NCBI GenBank assembly: GCA_050257395.1
Contig: JBLMWU010000063.1
Span: 1 to 62,060 of the forward strand
Reading direction: 5' to 3'
Source of the DNA: JAIRTY01 sp050257395
GTDB lineage: Bacteria; Actinomycetota; Actinomycetes; Streptosporangiales; Streptosporangiaceae
Length of the DNA: 62,060 nt
The notes under the pieces: model-generated
Seen by the model: only the letters and a program-made list of their open reading frames with translations
What the model was told of the DNA's origin: nothing
Databases searched by the model: none
In this document: piece by piece, positions 16,410 to 25,609 of the stretch
Numbering within the stretch: the stretch's first letter is position 1
Layout of the letters: every line of letters begins with the position of its first letter
Translations under genes and position numbers: made by a program

Positions 16410-18998
16410 ATGGGCCGGTTATCCTCGCGTTCCCCGCTGATGACGGTGGCGGCCATGGCCGCTGCGACCCCGCTCCTGACCGTGACCATCCTCACCACGG
16501 CCCCGGCTGTCAGCGCCGCCGCCATCAGCACCGGCACGGCCCCGGGCTGCTGCGGTCTGTCCTCGGCCTGGTCACCAGGTAACAAGACCTTCCTCGGCCG
16601 GGCCGAGGCCCCGGCGGCCACCTCCGACGACACCTGGTTCACCGGCACGAGCGGGATCCTCACCGAGATCTTCTACCCGACGCTGGACACCGCGGATTTC
16701 ACCGACCAGCAGTTCATCGTGGGCGACGCCGGTCACACCTGGGACGAGACCGAGAAGACCGACGCCAGCCACAGCGTGTCGCTGGCCAGCGGCAGCGCGC
16801 TCGCCTGGACGGTGACCAACACCGGGAACAACGGCAGCTGGAAGATCACCAAGACGGTCTACACCGACCCGGGCAGCCCGGCAGTGATCGAGCACGTCAC
16901 CTTCACCGCGCTCCGGGGAACCCTCGGCGACTACCTGCTGTACCAGCTGTCCAACCCGTCACAGGACGGCAACGGCAACAACGACGCCGGGCAGACGGCG
17001 ACCTACAACGGCCGCCAGATGCTGGTCACCACGGGGGAGAACCTGGCCGGCAACGGCAGCAACGCCTCGGCGATCGCGGTCGGCAACGGCCTGGGCTGGC
17101 TGACGCAAAGCGGCATCCCGATGCTGTCCAGCGGCTACGTGGGCACCAACGACGGCTGGCAGGACCTGCTCGGCGGCGGCAGCCCCGACCACACCATGAA
17201 CGACGCCTATGACCTCGCCTCCGGCGGCAACATCGCCCAGATGGGCGAGCTGGACCTGTCACCGGTGGCCAGCCAGACCAGCGCCTCCTTCGATCTGGTG
17301 ATCGGCCTCGGCCCGAACGCCGGATCGGCGGAGTCGACGGCGGACGGCGAGCTGTCGGGCCTGGCCGCCAACCCCAGCGGCACCCGCAGCAGCTACCTCA
17401 GCCAGTGGCAGTCGTGGACTGCCGGGCTCAGCACCTACGGCGGCATCGGCGGCCAGCAGTACCTCACCGCCGCGATGACCCTCAAAGCGTCCCAGGATCC
17501 GTCCACCGGCGCGCTGGTGGCGGGACTCGGCACTCCCTGGGGCGACGCCGCCAGCGCCAGCAACCTCGGCTATCACCGCACCTGGTCACGGGACGCGTTC
17601 AACAGCGCGACCGCGCTGATGCTGGCCGGCGACAACGCCGACGCGGACTCGCTGGCGCACTTCCTGTTCGACCGCCAGCAGCAAAGCGACGGCCACTTCC
17701 CGCAGAACTCACTCGTCAGCGGCGCCCCGAGCTGGAACGGAATCCAGCTCGACGAGACCGCCTACCCGATCATCCTGGCCTGGCAGCTGCGGTCGTATGA
17801 CCCGGCGCTCACCGGGTCCAGCTACTACACCAGCCACATCCGGCCCGCGGCGAACTACCTCATCCAGCACGGGCCTTCCACCCCGATGGAGCGCTGGGAG
17901 GAGAACTCCGGGTACTCGCCGTCCACGATCGCGGCCGAGATCGCCGCGCTGTACCTGGCCGGGCAGATCGCGTCCGCAAACGGCGACTCCGGCAGCGCGT
18001 CGACCTACACCAGCACCGCCGACAGCTGGGCCTCGCAGGTCGGCAACTGGACATACGCCACCAGCGGCCCGTACGGCAACGGCCAGTACTTCGAGCGGAT
18101 CTCACCCGACGGCAACCCCAACGACGGCTCGCCGGTGACGATCGCCAACGGCGGCGGCACCTACAACGAGAACCAGATCACCGACAACGGTTTCCTGCAG
18201 CTGGCCATCCTCGGCATCCTGCCGGCCAGCGATCTGCGGATCGCCAACAGCATCGCGATCACCGCGAACCCGGCCCACTCCGGGGCACAGGGCTCGCTGG
18301 AGGAGCAGCTGCCGGACGGCATCGCGTTCTTCCGCTACAACCACGACGGCTACGGCGAGACCGCGTCCGGCGGCGACTACACCGGGGCCGGCATCGGCCG
18401 GCTGTGGCCGATCCTGGACGGTGAGTACGGCCAGTACCGGGCCCTGCTCGGTGACAGCGTCGCGCCCCGGGTCAGCGACCTGCGGCAGTTCGCAGCCCCG
18501 TCCGGGATGATCAGCGAGCAGATCTGGGACACCAGCCCGCCAGCCGGGGACACCCCCGGCACCCCCACGATGTCCATGTCGGCGCTGAACTGGTCGATGA
18601 GCATGTACATCCAGCTGGTAGCCGAGGAATCCGCGCAGCAATCCGGCGGTGGCGGCGGGCCGCTGCCCGGGATGCCGGCCGCCGTCTACCAGCACTACGC
18701 CGCCGCAGCGCACCCGGCGGTCAGCACCTCCCCGAGCCCGCCGGCCGCTGGCCAGCAGGTGACCGTGCGCTACGACGGTTTCCTGGCGGGCGGCGCCACG
18801 TCGATCACCATGCACTGGGGTCACGACGGCTGGCAGACCATCACCGACACCCCGATGGCCAGACAGGCCGACGGTTCCTGGACCGCGACCGTCACGATCC
18901 CGGCCGGCAGCACCGGCCTGAACACCGCCTACTACAACCAGTCGGGCACCTGGGACAACAACAGCTCCGCCAACTACAACATCGGCGCCATTGGGTAG
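16410..18998 (+). CDS. Secreted glycoside hydrolase family 15 enzyme (glucodextranase/glucoamylase-like) with starch-binding-like C-terminus
   Basis: An 862-residue secreted enzyme. The signal peptide (Met start at 16,410, cleavage near AVSA-A at 36) is followed by an N-terminal beta-sandwich domain with WFTGTSGILTEIFYP and AGHTWDETE. The (alpha/alpha)6 catalytic domain includes NLGYHRTWSRDAFNSATALM and a general acid in ERWEENSGYSP (WEE at 496-498), and the probable base lies in GSLEEQLPDG. The C-terminal about 110 residues (VYQHYAAAAHPAVSTSPSPP..., HWGHDGW, YYNQSGTWDNN) look like a carbohydrate-binding module of the starch-binding class (CBM25-like; inference). It releases glucose from alpha-glucans outside the cell. 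Confidence 0.9.
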   Translation: MGRLSSRSPLMTVAAMAAATPLLTVTILTTAPAVSAAAISTGTAPGCCGLSSAWSPGNKTFLGRAEAPAATSDDTWFTGTSGILTEIFYPTLDTADFTDQQFIVGDAGHTWDETEKTDASHSVSLASGSALAWTVTNTGNNGSWKITKTVYTDPGSPAVIEHVTFTALRGTLGDYLLYQLSNPSQDGNGNNDAGQTATYNGRQMLVTTGENLAGNGSNASAIAVGNGLGWLTQSGIPMLSSGYVGTNDGWQDLLGGGSPDHTMNDAYDLASGGNIAQMGELDLSPVASQTSASFDLVIGLGPNAGSAESTADGELSGLAANPSGTRSSYLSQWQSWTAGLSTYGGIGGQQYLTAAMTLKASQDPSTGALVAGLGTPWGDAASASNLGYHRTWSRDAFNSATALMLAGDNADADSLAHFLFDRQQQSDGHFPQNSLVSGAPSWNGIQLDETAYPIILAWQLRSYDPALTGSSYYTSHIRPAANYLIQHGPSTPMERWEENSGYSPSTIAAEIAALYLAGQIASANGDSGSASTYTSTADSWASQVGNWTYATSGPYGNGQYFERISPDGNPNDGSPVTIANGGGTYNENQITDNGFLQLAILGILPASDLRIANSIAITANPAHSGAQGSLEEQLPDGIAFFRYNHDGYGETASGGDYTGAGIGRLWPILDGEYGQYRALLGDSVAPRVSDLRQFAAPSGMISEQIWDTSPPAGDTPGTPTMSMSALNWSMSMYIQLVAEESAQQSGGGGGPLPGMPAAVYQHYAAAAHPAVSTSPSPPAAGQQVTVRYDGFLAGGATSITMHWGHDGWQTITDTPMARQADGSWTATVTIPAGSTGLNTAYYNQSGTWDNNSSANYNIGAIG

Positions 18999-19022
18999 CG
19001 GACGTGGCTCAGGGCGAGGCAG

Positions 19023-19451
19023 TCAATGCTGCCCGGCCCACGGTCCCACGCCCGCGATGCGGTCCACCGAGATGTGGGTGATGTATCCGGGCGGGGGGTT
19101 ATCCATCGGCGGGAAGCGAACCTCGGGGCCGAGGTAGGTGTAAGCGAGCTGCTGAAGGAGCTCGGCAGCTCCACCCTCGGTAATGCGAGCCGTGCCATAG
19201 ACGACGAGGTACTCGGTCAGGCCCATCGCGTTCCGCGTACCGGTTTCGATCGACAGGGCGACGCGGCTGTCGTTGCGGATGTTGCGCACTTTGCGGTGCT
19301 CGGGAAGGTGAGCGGCCACGATCTCGTCGCCATCAAGGCCAACCCACACCACGGTCACCTGGGGACTGCCGTCAGGGTTCAAGGTCACCAGGTGAGCCAG
19401 GGCCGGGGAGTCGAGCACGGCTCTGGCGCTGGCGGGCAGCGGCGTCGTCAT
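19023..19451 (-). CDS. PPOX-class flavin/F420-dependent oxidoreductase
   Basis: A 142-residue split-barrel protein: ALAHLVTLNPDGSPQVTVVWVGLDGDEIVAAHLPEHRKVRNIRNDSRVALSIE is the classic actinobacterial PPOX core, with LVVYGTARITEGG following. Members bind FMN or F420. Which cofactor is used cannot be told from sequence; F420 is common in this clade. It is convergent with the GH15 gene (stops 24 bases apart) and unrelated in function. A second PPOX protein is at 35,250. Confidence 0.85.
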   Translation of the reverse strand: MTTPLPASARAVLDSPALAHLVTLNPDGSPQVTVVWVGLDGDEIVAAHLPEHRKVRNIRNDSRVALSIETGTRNAMGLTEYLVVYGTARITEGGAAELLQQLAYTYLGPEVRFPPMDNPPPGYITHISVDRIAGVGPWAGQH

Positions 19452-19524
19452 GCAGTCACGCTAGCAGCGCCGGTTGCCGCGACACGCCGGGCGAAGTCCC
19501 CTGATCCACGGGGTGTCCCCCGGC

Positions 19525-21354
19525 TCAGCCCGGGGCCTCGGCAAGCACCGGTGCCGTGGTGGTGCCGTCCAGGAAACCGCCGGACTGGTGCTGCCACAGC
19601 CTGGCGTAGATTCCGTCGTGCCGCAGCAGATCCTGGTGCGTGCCCTTCTCGGCGATCTGGCCGCGGTCGAGCACGACCAGCTGGTCCATGCGCGCGACCG
19701 TGCTCAGCCGGTGCGCGACCACCAGCGCAGTCCGGCCCTCCATGAGCCGCCACAGCGCCTGCTGGACCAGGATTTCGCTCTCCGAGTCCAGAGCGCTGGT
19801 CGCCTCGTCCAGCAGCAGGATCGGCGCGTCACGCAGGATCGCCCGGGCCAGCGCGACTCGCTGGCGCTGGCCGCCGGACAGCTTCACGCCACGCTCGCCG
19901 ACCATCGTGCCGAATCCGTCCGGCAGGGCGTCGGCGAACTCTGTCACGTGCGCCGCCTGCGCCGCCTGGCGGATCTCCGCATCGGTGGCATCCGGGCGCG
20001 CGAACGCGATGTTGTCGCGCAGCGTGCGGTGGAACATCGCCGGGTCCTGCGGCACGTAGGCGATCAGGCTGCGCAGATCCGACTGGCGCAGCCTGGTGAT
20101 GTCCTGCCCGCCGATCAGGATCCGGCCGTCATCGATGTCCATCAGCCGCAGCAGCAGGCGGGTCAGCGTGGTCTTGCCACCGCCTGACCGGCCGACCAGG
20201 CCGATCTTGGTCCCATCCGGCACAACGAGGTCCAGGCCGGCGAACAACGGCAGCCCGCCCGCGTGCGCGAATGTCACGCGCTCAAAGCGGACGTCGCTCG
20301 CCTTCTGGCTCAGCGGCTCGGGCGCGGCCGGATCGACCACGGTCGGCGGCTTGAACAGCAACTCGGTGAACTGCGCGGCCTCGGTCAGCGAGCTCTCCAC
20401 GCGGCGGTAGATCTGGTTGAACTCGAACATGATCCGCGTCGCATTGGAGTAGTAGGTGAATGCCACGATGATCGCCTCGATGCCGTGCGCGCCGGCGCCG
20501 AGTGCGACCGCGAGCAGCAGCCCGAACGCGTTGGTGAGCACGGACATCGGCGCGACCAGCCCGTCGATCCGCAGGTTCCCGTAGTCCCATGACCGCAGCG
20601 CCTTCCGCCGCTGGTCGGCGACGCGCGACCGGTGCTCGGCAGCCTCCCCGTCCTCGGCGGCGAACGCGCGGATCGTGTCCATGTTCATCAGGCTGTCAGC
20701 GACGTGCCCGGACACCCGCGCGATCGCTTCCTCGCGCTGGTCGACGAGATTCTGACGGCGGCGGATCAGCGGTGCGATACCGGCCCCAGTGATCACTATC
20801 AGGCCGATGAGCCCGGCGACGAGCAACGGGTCGTAGCGCCACAGCACCACCGACGCGAACACCAGCGGCACGAGGCTGCCGACGATGTTGAACACCAGAT
20901 TGTCGGTGAAATCCTCGAACCGGGAAGCGAAGCTCAGCACCCGTTTGGTCAGCGAACCGGCGAAGTTGTCGTGGAAGAACGCTGCGTCCTTCGCCAGCAG
21001 TTCGTCCATGCCGATCACGTAGAGATTCTCGATTCCGCGGCCGTCGAGGCGGTTCAGGCAGTGAATGCCGACCCGCCACACGATCTCGGCTGACAACAGC
21101 ACACCTGCGAAGCCCAGCACATACGGCATCGCCGCGCCGATCCCGGCCGGCCCGTGGCCGGCAAAGCGGCCGACGAGGTGGGCGACTATCAGCGGCGCGA
21201 TGTAGAAGATGCCCGTGTTTCCCAGCGAGGGCAGCAACATCGCGGGCACCGTGAAACGCCAGAGCCCGGCCATCTGCCGGCCGTAGTAGCGCAGGGCGAG
21301 CAGCACCGCCCGTTTCCGCGCAGGTGAGCCGCGGCCATCTTCACGCGCAGTCAT
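19525..21354 (-). CDS. ABC transporter, fused permease and ATP-binding protein
   Basis: A 609-residue half-transporter with an N-terminal ABC transmembrane domain of six helices (about 35-330) and a C-terminal nucleotide-binding domain. Walker A is GRSGGGKTT, the Q-loop is VPQDPAMFHRTLRDN, the signature is LSGGQRQR, and Walker B is ILLLDEATSALDSE. It would form a homodimer or pair with another half-transporter. The family mostly exports lipids, peptides or drugs. No neighbour suggests a substrate. No fused domain is visible beyond these two. Confidence 0.93.
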   Translation of the reverse strand: MTAREDGRGSPARKRAVLLALRYYGRQMAGLWRFTVPAMLLPSLGNTGIFYIAPLIVAHLVGRFAGHGPAGIGAAMPYVLGFAGVLLSAEIVWRVGIHCLNRLDGRGIENLYVIGMDELLAKDAAFFHDNFAGSLTKRVLSFASRFEDFTDNLVFNIVGSLVPLVFASVVLWRYDPLLVAGLIGLIVITGAGIAPLIRRRQNLVDQREEAIARVSGHVADSLMNMDTIRAFAAEDGEAAEHRSRVADQRRKALRSWDYGNLRIDGLVAPMSVLTNAFGLLLAVALGAGAHGIEAIIVAFTYYSNATRIMFEFNQIYRRVESSLTEAAQFTELLFKPPTVVDPAAPEPLSQKASDVRFERVTFAHAGGLPLFAGLDLVVPDGTKIGLVGRSGGGKTTLTRLLLRLMDIDDGRILIGGQDITRLRQSDLRSLIAYVPQDPAMFHRTLRDNIAFARPDATDAEIRQAAQAAHVTEFADALPDGFGTMVGERGVKLSGGQRQRVALARAILRDAPILLLDEATSALDSESEILVQQALWRLMEGRTALVVAHRLSTVARMDQLVVLDRGQIAEKGTHQDLLRHDGIYARLWQHQSGGFLDGTTTAPVLAEAPG

Positions 21355-21448
21355 TTGTCAGAACCCCCGGGCAGCCAGCATGGCTATGGTGCACGACCGG
21401 GGCGGCAACAGCGACCGATTTTTCCGGCCGCTCTCACCCGTGCCGCCT

Positions 21449-22258
21449 TTACTGAGGCCCGGGATCCTGGGTGGCTGCGTGCAGGGCGCTCACGGCCGCC
21501 CCGTACAGGGTGATGAGTCCGGCCTCGACTTCCGGCCCGTGGAATTGCGGATTCCAGGCCAGTTCCGCCAGAGAGTCGCTGATGGCGAAGGCCGAGGCGA
21601 CTCGCAGTCCCCTGACCTCAGCGACCGCGAACAGCGCAGCGGCCTCCATCTCCACGCACAGCACGCCTTCCGCCTGGTACCGGCGGGCCTCGGCGACAGT
21701 CTCCCGGTAGGGCGTGTCGATCGTCCAGGAGGTCCCCGCCCGGAACGGAACGCCGGACTCGCTCAGCGCGGTCCCGAGAGCAGCGTTCATTGCTGCCGAC
21801 GCCGTGGCCAGCTTCGCCGGCGGCAGGTAGTGGTGCGAGACACCTTCGTCCCGGATGGCAGCCTCACACAGCACCAGATCACCGATATCAAGGTCGCGCT
21901 GCAGGCTCCCAGCGGTGCCCACGGAGACAAAGGCCGATGTGCCCATCGCCGCCAGTTCCTCCAGCGCCGCAGCCGCCGCCGGGGCCCCGATGCCGAACTG
22001 GCCGGCCAGCCCGACCCTGCCGCCAGTGCTTGGCAGGAGCACGAGCCCGTGCAGCGCACGGCGCTCAGGTGACTTCAGCCCTTCGGCTTGCAGCACATGG
22101 CTGTAGAGCGACCGCTGATAACACAGCACCACACCCGCCGGGGGCTGGTACCGCTCAAGGGCGCCCACCCGCCGCAGGTAGGCGGCGAAGTCCGCGGGCG
22201 TGAATATCGCTTCCTCGGCATGCTTGCCTGCGAAGTTCGGGTAGCTGGCCGGCGGCAC
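21449..22258 (-). CDS. Nucleoside phosphorylase (uridine phosphorylase-like)
   Basis: A 269-residue enzyme of the PNP/UDP phosphorylase family: GQFGIGAPAAAAALEELAAMG (phosphate-site region), VGTAGSLQRDLDIGDLV, and the signature VEMEAAALFAVAE with VEMEAAA at 202-208, which binds the ribose 2'/3' hydroxyls. It would split a nucleoside to base and ribose 1-phosphate in salvage. Substrate choice (uridine, adenosine or guanosine) cannot be read with confidence. The gene after it on the same strand (B3/B4) ends 27 bases upstream, so they may be co-transcribed. Confidence 0.9.
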   Translation of the reverse strand: MPPASYPNFAGKHAEEAIFTPADFAAYLRRVGALERYQPPAGVVLCYQRSLYSHVLQAEGLKSPERRALHGLVLLPSTGGRVGLAGQFGIGAPAAAAALEELAAMGTSAFVSVGTAGSLQRDLDIGDLVLCEAAIRDEGVSHHYLPPAKLATASAAMNAALGTALSESGVPFRAGTSWTIDTPYRETVAEARRYQAEGVLCVEMEAAALFAVAEVRGLRVASAFAISDSLAELAWNPQFHGPEVEAGLITLYGAAVSALHAATQDPGPQ

Positions 22259-22285
22259 GGAAACCGATCCTATGAGACGCCGTGG

Positions 22286-22984
22286 TCACTCCCAGAATGT
22301 GAATCGCGGCGCGGACTGGCTCAGCACGCTGACCAGCGGTGCGGTGGACCAGGTGGCATTCAGCTCGTCAGTGATCGCGGCTATGAGTTCCGGTACGCCG
22401 GATGATGCCGAGTCATGCAGGGCTTCAGCCACGACGAGAACGGCCTCTGTCGAATCCTGGACGGCTGACAGCCCGCTTTGCCGGTTGGTCCATCGCCGGG
22501 CATGCACGTGCCCCGCCTGGTCCGCGAAGATCACCTCGCCGGGGCCGGGATGCTCGGTCTGGCCAGAAAAGGTGAGGTAGTCCTCATCGCCGCCGGCGTA
22601 TCTCACTTCCAGGTGGCCGGTGATCTTCGCGGCATCGAAGACCGCGACCGGAGTCGCGAAGGCAGCCGATGCCGCGTTGCACACGTCGACCAGCGGGTGC
22701 AACTGCGGAATGGCGCCGTCCTTCCGCAAGCGCCGCAGCAGTGCCTCCGACGCGCACCGGTACTGGGTCGGCTTGAGCCCCATCCTGGTGTAGGCGCGCC
22801 GCCAGGCCTGGATCTCGGGCAATTCGCTTTCGGTCGCCTTCGCCAGCCGCGCCTTCGCGATGGCGGTGAATTCCGCGACGCGATCGCCGGCTGAGACGTC
22901 TCTGGTGATCCCGCCGGCGAACACGACCCCCGCAACAAGCTCAGGGAAGTCACGCCAGATCTCTGCGGAGTGCCAGAAGTCCAT
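22286..22984 (-). CDS. B3/B4 (phenylalanyl-tRNA synthetase beta-like) domain protein
   Basis: A 232-residue stand-alone B3/B4 protein. Diagnostic segments are WRRAYTRMGLKPTQYRCASEALLRRLRKDG and DVCNAASAAFATPVAVFDAAKI, and GEVIFADQAGHVHARRWTNRQ follows. In tRNA synthetases this domain edits misacylated tRNA; free-standing copies in bacteria are thought to act in D-aminoacyl or mischarged tRNA handling or to bind amino acids, which is inference. The ATG at 22,982-22,984 is preceded by AAGGTGA. It lies upstream of the nucleoside phosphorylase on the same strand. Confidence 0.85.
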   Translation of the reverse strand: MDFWHSAEIWRDFPELVAGVVFAGGITRDVSAGDRVAEFTAIAKARLAKATESELPEIQAWRRAYTRMGLKPTQYRCASEALLRRLRKDGAIPQLHPLVDVCNAASAAFATPVAVFDAAKITGHLEVRYAGGDEDYLTFSGQTEHPGPGEVIFADQAGHVHARRWTNRQSGLSAVQDSTEAVLVVAEALHDSASSGVPELIAAITDELNATWSTAPLVSVLSQSAPRFTFWE

Positions 22985-23094
22985 GACATCACCTTGTACC
23001 GGTCTCCCGGGCGGTCCGGATGACAGCATCCCGGTGGCGAACTGCCGCCGGCCAACTTACTCAGCTGCCGCGTGCCGGAGGTTCACGGCTGGGC

Positions 23095-23641
23095 TTACGG
23101 CTTGGCGGCGGCGGCGATGAGATGGGGGCTGAAGCCGATCAGCGAGGGCCGGGTCTCAGCAGCCCGGGCCGCGAACAGAATGTGCTCGCGGCGCGCTGGA
23201 TCGGCCCAGTCCTGGCGCAGCGGCCAGCCCGGGCCCTCGACCCCGTAGATGACCGCCCCGGTGAAGCCGGCCTGGCTGATCTCACTGGCCAGGCCCTCCG
23301 GGGTATGGAAGTAGGCAGTGGTGAAGAACTCGGGCCGGCTGACCGGCTCGGGGTTGCGGTGCTGGCCATCCGCCTGGCGCGCCGCCTGCTGCCTGACGGG
23401 CCTGCTCCACGTGCAGAGCCACCGGATCCACCAGGTGCACGCGATAGCCGAGCCGCGCCAGCGGAGCAGCGTAGGTCCCCGGGCCACCGCCGGCATCCAG
23501 TACCACCGCCGGTGGGGGTGGCAGCAGCCGCTCCAGCAGTTCCATGGACCGGACGAATTCCAGGGACGGCCGGCCCTCCGGAAATAGCCGGGTGCGCTCG
23601 TAGCCCGTGCCGTAATGGCTCTCGATCGCCGGATCAATCAC
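23095..23641 (-). pseudogene. Class I methyltransferase with its middle deleted and frame shifted
   Basis: The N-terminal part (GTG at 23,639-23,641, preceded by GGGAG) reads ESHYGTGYERTRLF, then motif I VVLDAGGGPGTYAAPLARLGYRVHLVDPV and LHVEQARQAA. Then the frame fails. The C-terminal part one frame over begins RQADGQHRNPEP and continues FFTTAYFHTPEGLASEI to LIGFSPHLIAAAAKP, the normal ending of this family. The middle third (motif IV and the strands that follow) is missing. The joint is at about 23,371-23,392, where GCCTG occurs three times in 22 bases, consistent with a deletion between short repeats. Confidence 0.85.
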
Positions 23642-23950
23642 CCTGACAGGCTCCCGCAGGCCATCTCCGCACACCACTGAATTACGCCCCCGTCCAAAGC
23701 CGCGGCATGCCGCAGACGGGGCGCGGGCCCGGGATGCCGGACGCCGATTCCGAGGTGCGCCGGGTCCTGGCGGAGAAGGTGTTTCCCCGCCAGGCTGAGG
23801 TTGCCAGCATCGCTGACTGGTCAGCGACTATCAGCGGCGCCGCAACCGGCCCAGACCGTCCCCGACGCGATCGGCCGGATGCCCGTGCCGGTGGGCGGTC
23901 TGGGTCTGGGGCGGGCTAGCAGGTGCCCGTGACGGCGGAAGGAGAGGCCG

Positions 23951-25096
23951 GTGGCCGGGCATGTCGTGGTGGTCGGGGGCGGGGTGGTCGGCTGCGGCGC
24001 TGCGTATGCGCTCGCCCGGCGTGGGGTGCGAGTGACGCTGGTGGACCGGGCCGATGACGGCCAGGCCACCGCTGCCGGGGCGGGGATCGTGGCGCCGGGG
24101 ACCGTTGTGTCGGCGCCCGAGGGGTGGTACCCGCTGGCTTTCGGCGGCGCTGCCTACTACCCGGAACTGCTCGCCAGCCTGGCCGAGGACGGCATCGCCG
24201 ACGCCGGGTACACGGTGACGGGCGGGCTGTTCATCGCCGGAGACGACGCTGAGCGGGAACGCCTGGCCGGTGTCTGCCGGCTGCTGCGGGAACGGGCCGG
24301 GGCCGGGGTCCCCAATCTGGGCGAGGTGGGCCTGGCGGACGAAGCGCAGGTGCGGGAGCTGTGCCCGGTGCTGGCCCCGGGGGTCACCGGTATCCACATG
24401 TCCGGGGTGGGCCGGGTGAACGGCCGCCTGCTGCGGGACGCGCTGAGCCAGGCGGCCCGGCGCCTGGGCGGCCGGCTGCTGCACACGGGCGCCCAGGTCG
24501 CAATGCACAACGGCCGTGCCACGGGGGTCGTCACCGACGACGGGGACCAGATCGGCGCGGACGCGGTGATCCTCGCGACCGGTGCCTGGCCCGGCGCCTG
24601 GGCCGGCCTGCCCGGGCAGGCCGTCGCGGTGCGGCCGCAGCGCGGGCAGATCCTCCACCTGGACCTGCCCGGCAGCGGCGCCGCGAACTGGCCGGTCATC
24701 GAGGGTTTCACCGACCCGTACCTGCTCGGCTTCCCACCGCACCGGGTGGTCGCCGGTGCCACCCGGGAGGACGGCACCGGGTTCGACTACCGGGTGACCG
24801 CGGCCGGCCAGCACTGGCTGCTGGACCGGGCACTCGCCCGGGCCCCGGGCCTGGCGCGGGCCACCGTCGCCGAAACCCGGGTCGGATTCCGGCCGGTCAC
24901 TCCCGACGGCCTGCCGGTCCTGGGCCGGGCGCCAGAGCCCGGCAACGTGTGGTTCGCCACCGGTACGGCAGCCGAAGGGCTGACCATGGGCCCCTATCTC
25001 GGCGCCCTCGCCGCCGGCCTGGCCTGCGGGGAGCCGCTCCCGCTGGACGGGGCGCCCTACGACCCGGCCCGCTTCCGCCCAGTCCCGCCCTCCTGA
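23951..25096 (+). CDS. FAD-dependent oxidoreductase (DadA / glycine oxidase-like)
   Basis: A 381-residue flavoprotein. The N-terminal dinucleotide motif is VVVGGGVVGCGAAYALARRGVRVTLVD (residues 5-31), and GQATAAGAGIVAPG follows. Near the end is RVGFRPVTPDGLPVLGRAPEPGNVWFATGTAAEGLTMGP, the closing FAD motif of the D-amino acid dehydrogenase/glycine oxidase group. It would oxidise an amine or D-amino acid to the imine. The GTG start follows GGAAGGAG. The amino acid specificity is unknown. It lies alone, with 73 bases before the Dabb gene. Confidence 0.9.
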   Translation: MAGHVVVVGGGVVGCGAAYALARRGVRVTLVDRADDGQATAAGAGIVAPGTVVSAPEGWYPLAFGGAAYYPELLASLAEDGIADAGYTVTGGLFIAGDDAERERLAGVCRLLRERAGAGVPNLGEVGLADEAQVRELCPVLAPGVTGIHMSGVGRVNGRLLRDALSQAARRLGGRLLHTGAQVAMHNGRATGVVTDDGDQIGADAVILATGAWPGAWAGLPGQAVAVRPQRGQILHLDLPGSGAANWPVIEGFTDPYLLGFPPHRVVAGATREDGTGFDYRVTAAGQHWLLDRALARAPGLARATVAETRVGFRPVTPDGLPVLGRAPEPGNVWFATGTAAEGLTMGPYLGALAAGLACGEPLPLDGAPYDPARFRPVPPS

Positions 25097-25169
25097 GCGC
25101 GTTGTGCAGACGATGTCTGTATCCTCATGATTTCCGCTCTGGGGGCGAGTGCCGGCATGGGAGGCATCA

Positions 25170-25529
25170 GTGATCCGCAACGTGGTGGTCGGCCGCCTGC
25201 GCCAGCCCAGCGATGACCGGCAGCGGGCGGGAGACCTGGCGCTGCTCCAGCAGGGTCTGGCCGGGATAGCCGCGCTCCGGCTCCCAGGGCTGGTAGCGAT
25301 GCACGTCGGAGCCAACATCGGGCTGCGAGATGGCGGATGGGACTTCGCCATCACCAACGACTGGCAGGACGCCGGCTCCTACCGCGCCTACGACGCCGAC
25401 ATCGAGCACAACCGGCTGCGGAGCGAGATTTTCGCGGTTATCTGCCAGGAAATCGCCCGGGTCCAGTTCCAGATCGATGACCAGATTCCCGGCCCGCTGC
25501 CCGCCCCGGCCGCTGATTCGCAGCAGTAG
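25170..25529 (+). CDS. Dabb (stress-responsive alpha/beta barrel) family protein
   Basis: A 119-residue ferredoxin-fold protein. The start GTG at 25,170 gives VIRNVVVGRLR and is preceded by GGGAGG six bases upstream; the frame extending to 25,149 is rejected. Segments LQQGLAGIAALRLPGLVAMHVGANIGLRDGGWDFAITNDWQDAGSYRAYDADIEHNRLRSEIF follow the Dabb pattern of strand-helix-strand with a conserved His before the C-terminal helix. These small dimeric proteins range from cyclases to stress proteins. Confidence 0.8.
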   Translation: MIRNVVVGRLRQPSDDRQRAGDLALLQQGLAGIAALRLPGLVAMHVGANIGLRDGGWDFAITNDWQDAGSYRAYDADIEHNRLRSEIFAVICQEIARVQFQIDDQIPGPLPAPAADSQQ

Positions 25530-25609
25530 CGTCTCGCCCCACGCTTCGGCGCGCCGCCGGACGAGCCCTCCGGAGGGCGGCGATCGGGCCCGCCGGGACT
25601 TGGTGCACA

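Noticed and set aside
23734..23919. Short frame starting MPDADSEVRRVLAEKVFPRQAEV
   Set aside because: The first 35 residues look protein-like but the rest is Arg/Gly-rich and no family is recognisable; could be another truncated gene, not enough support to annotate.
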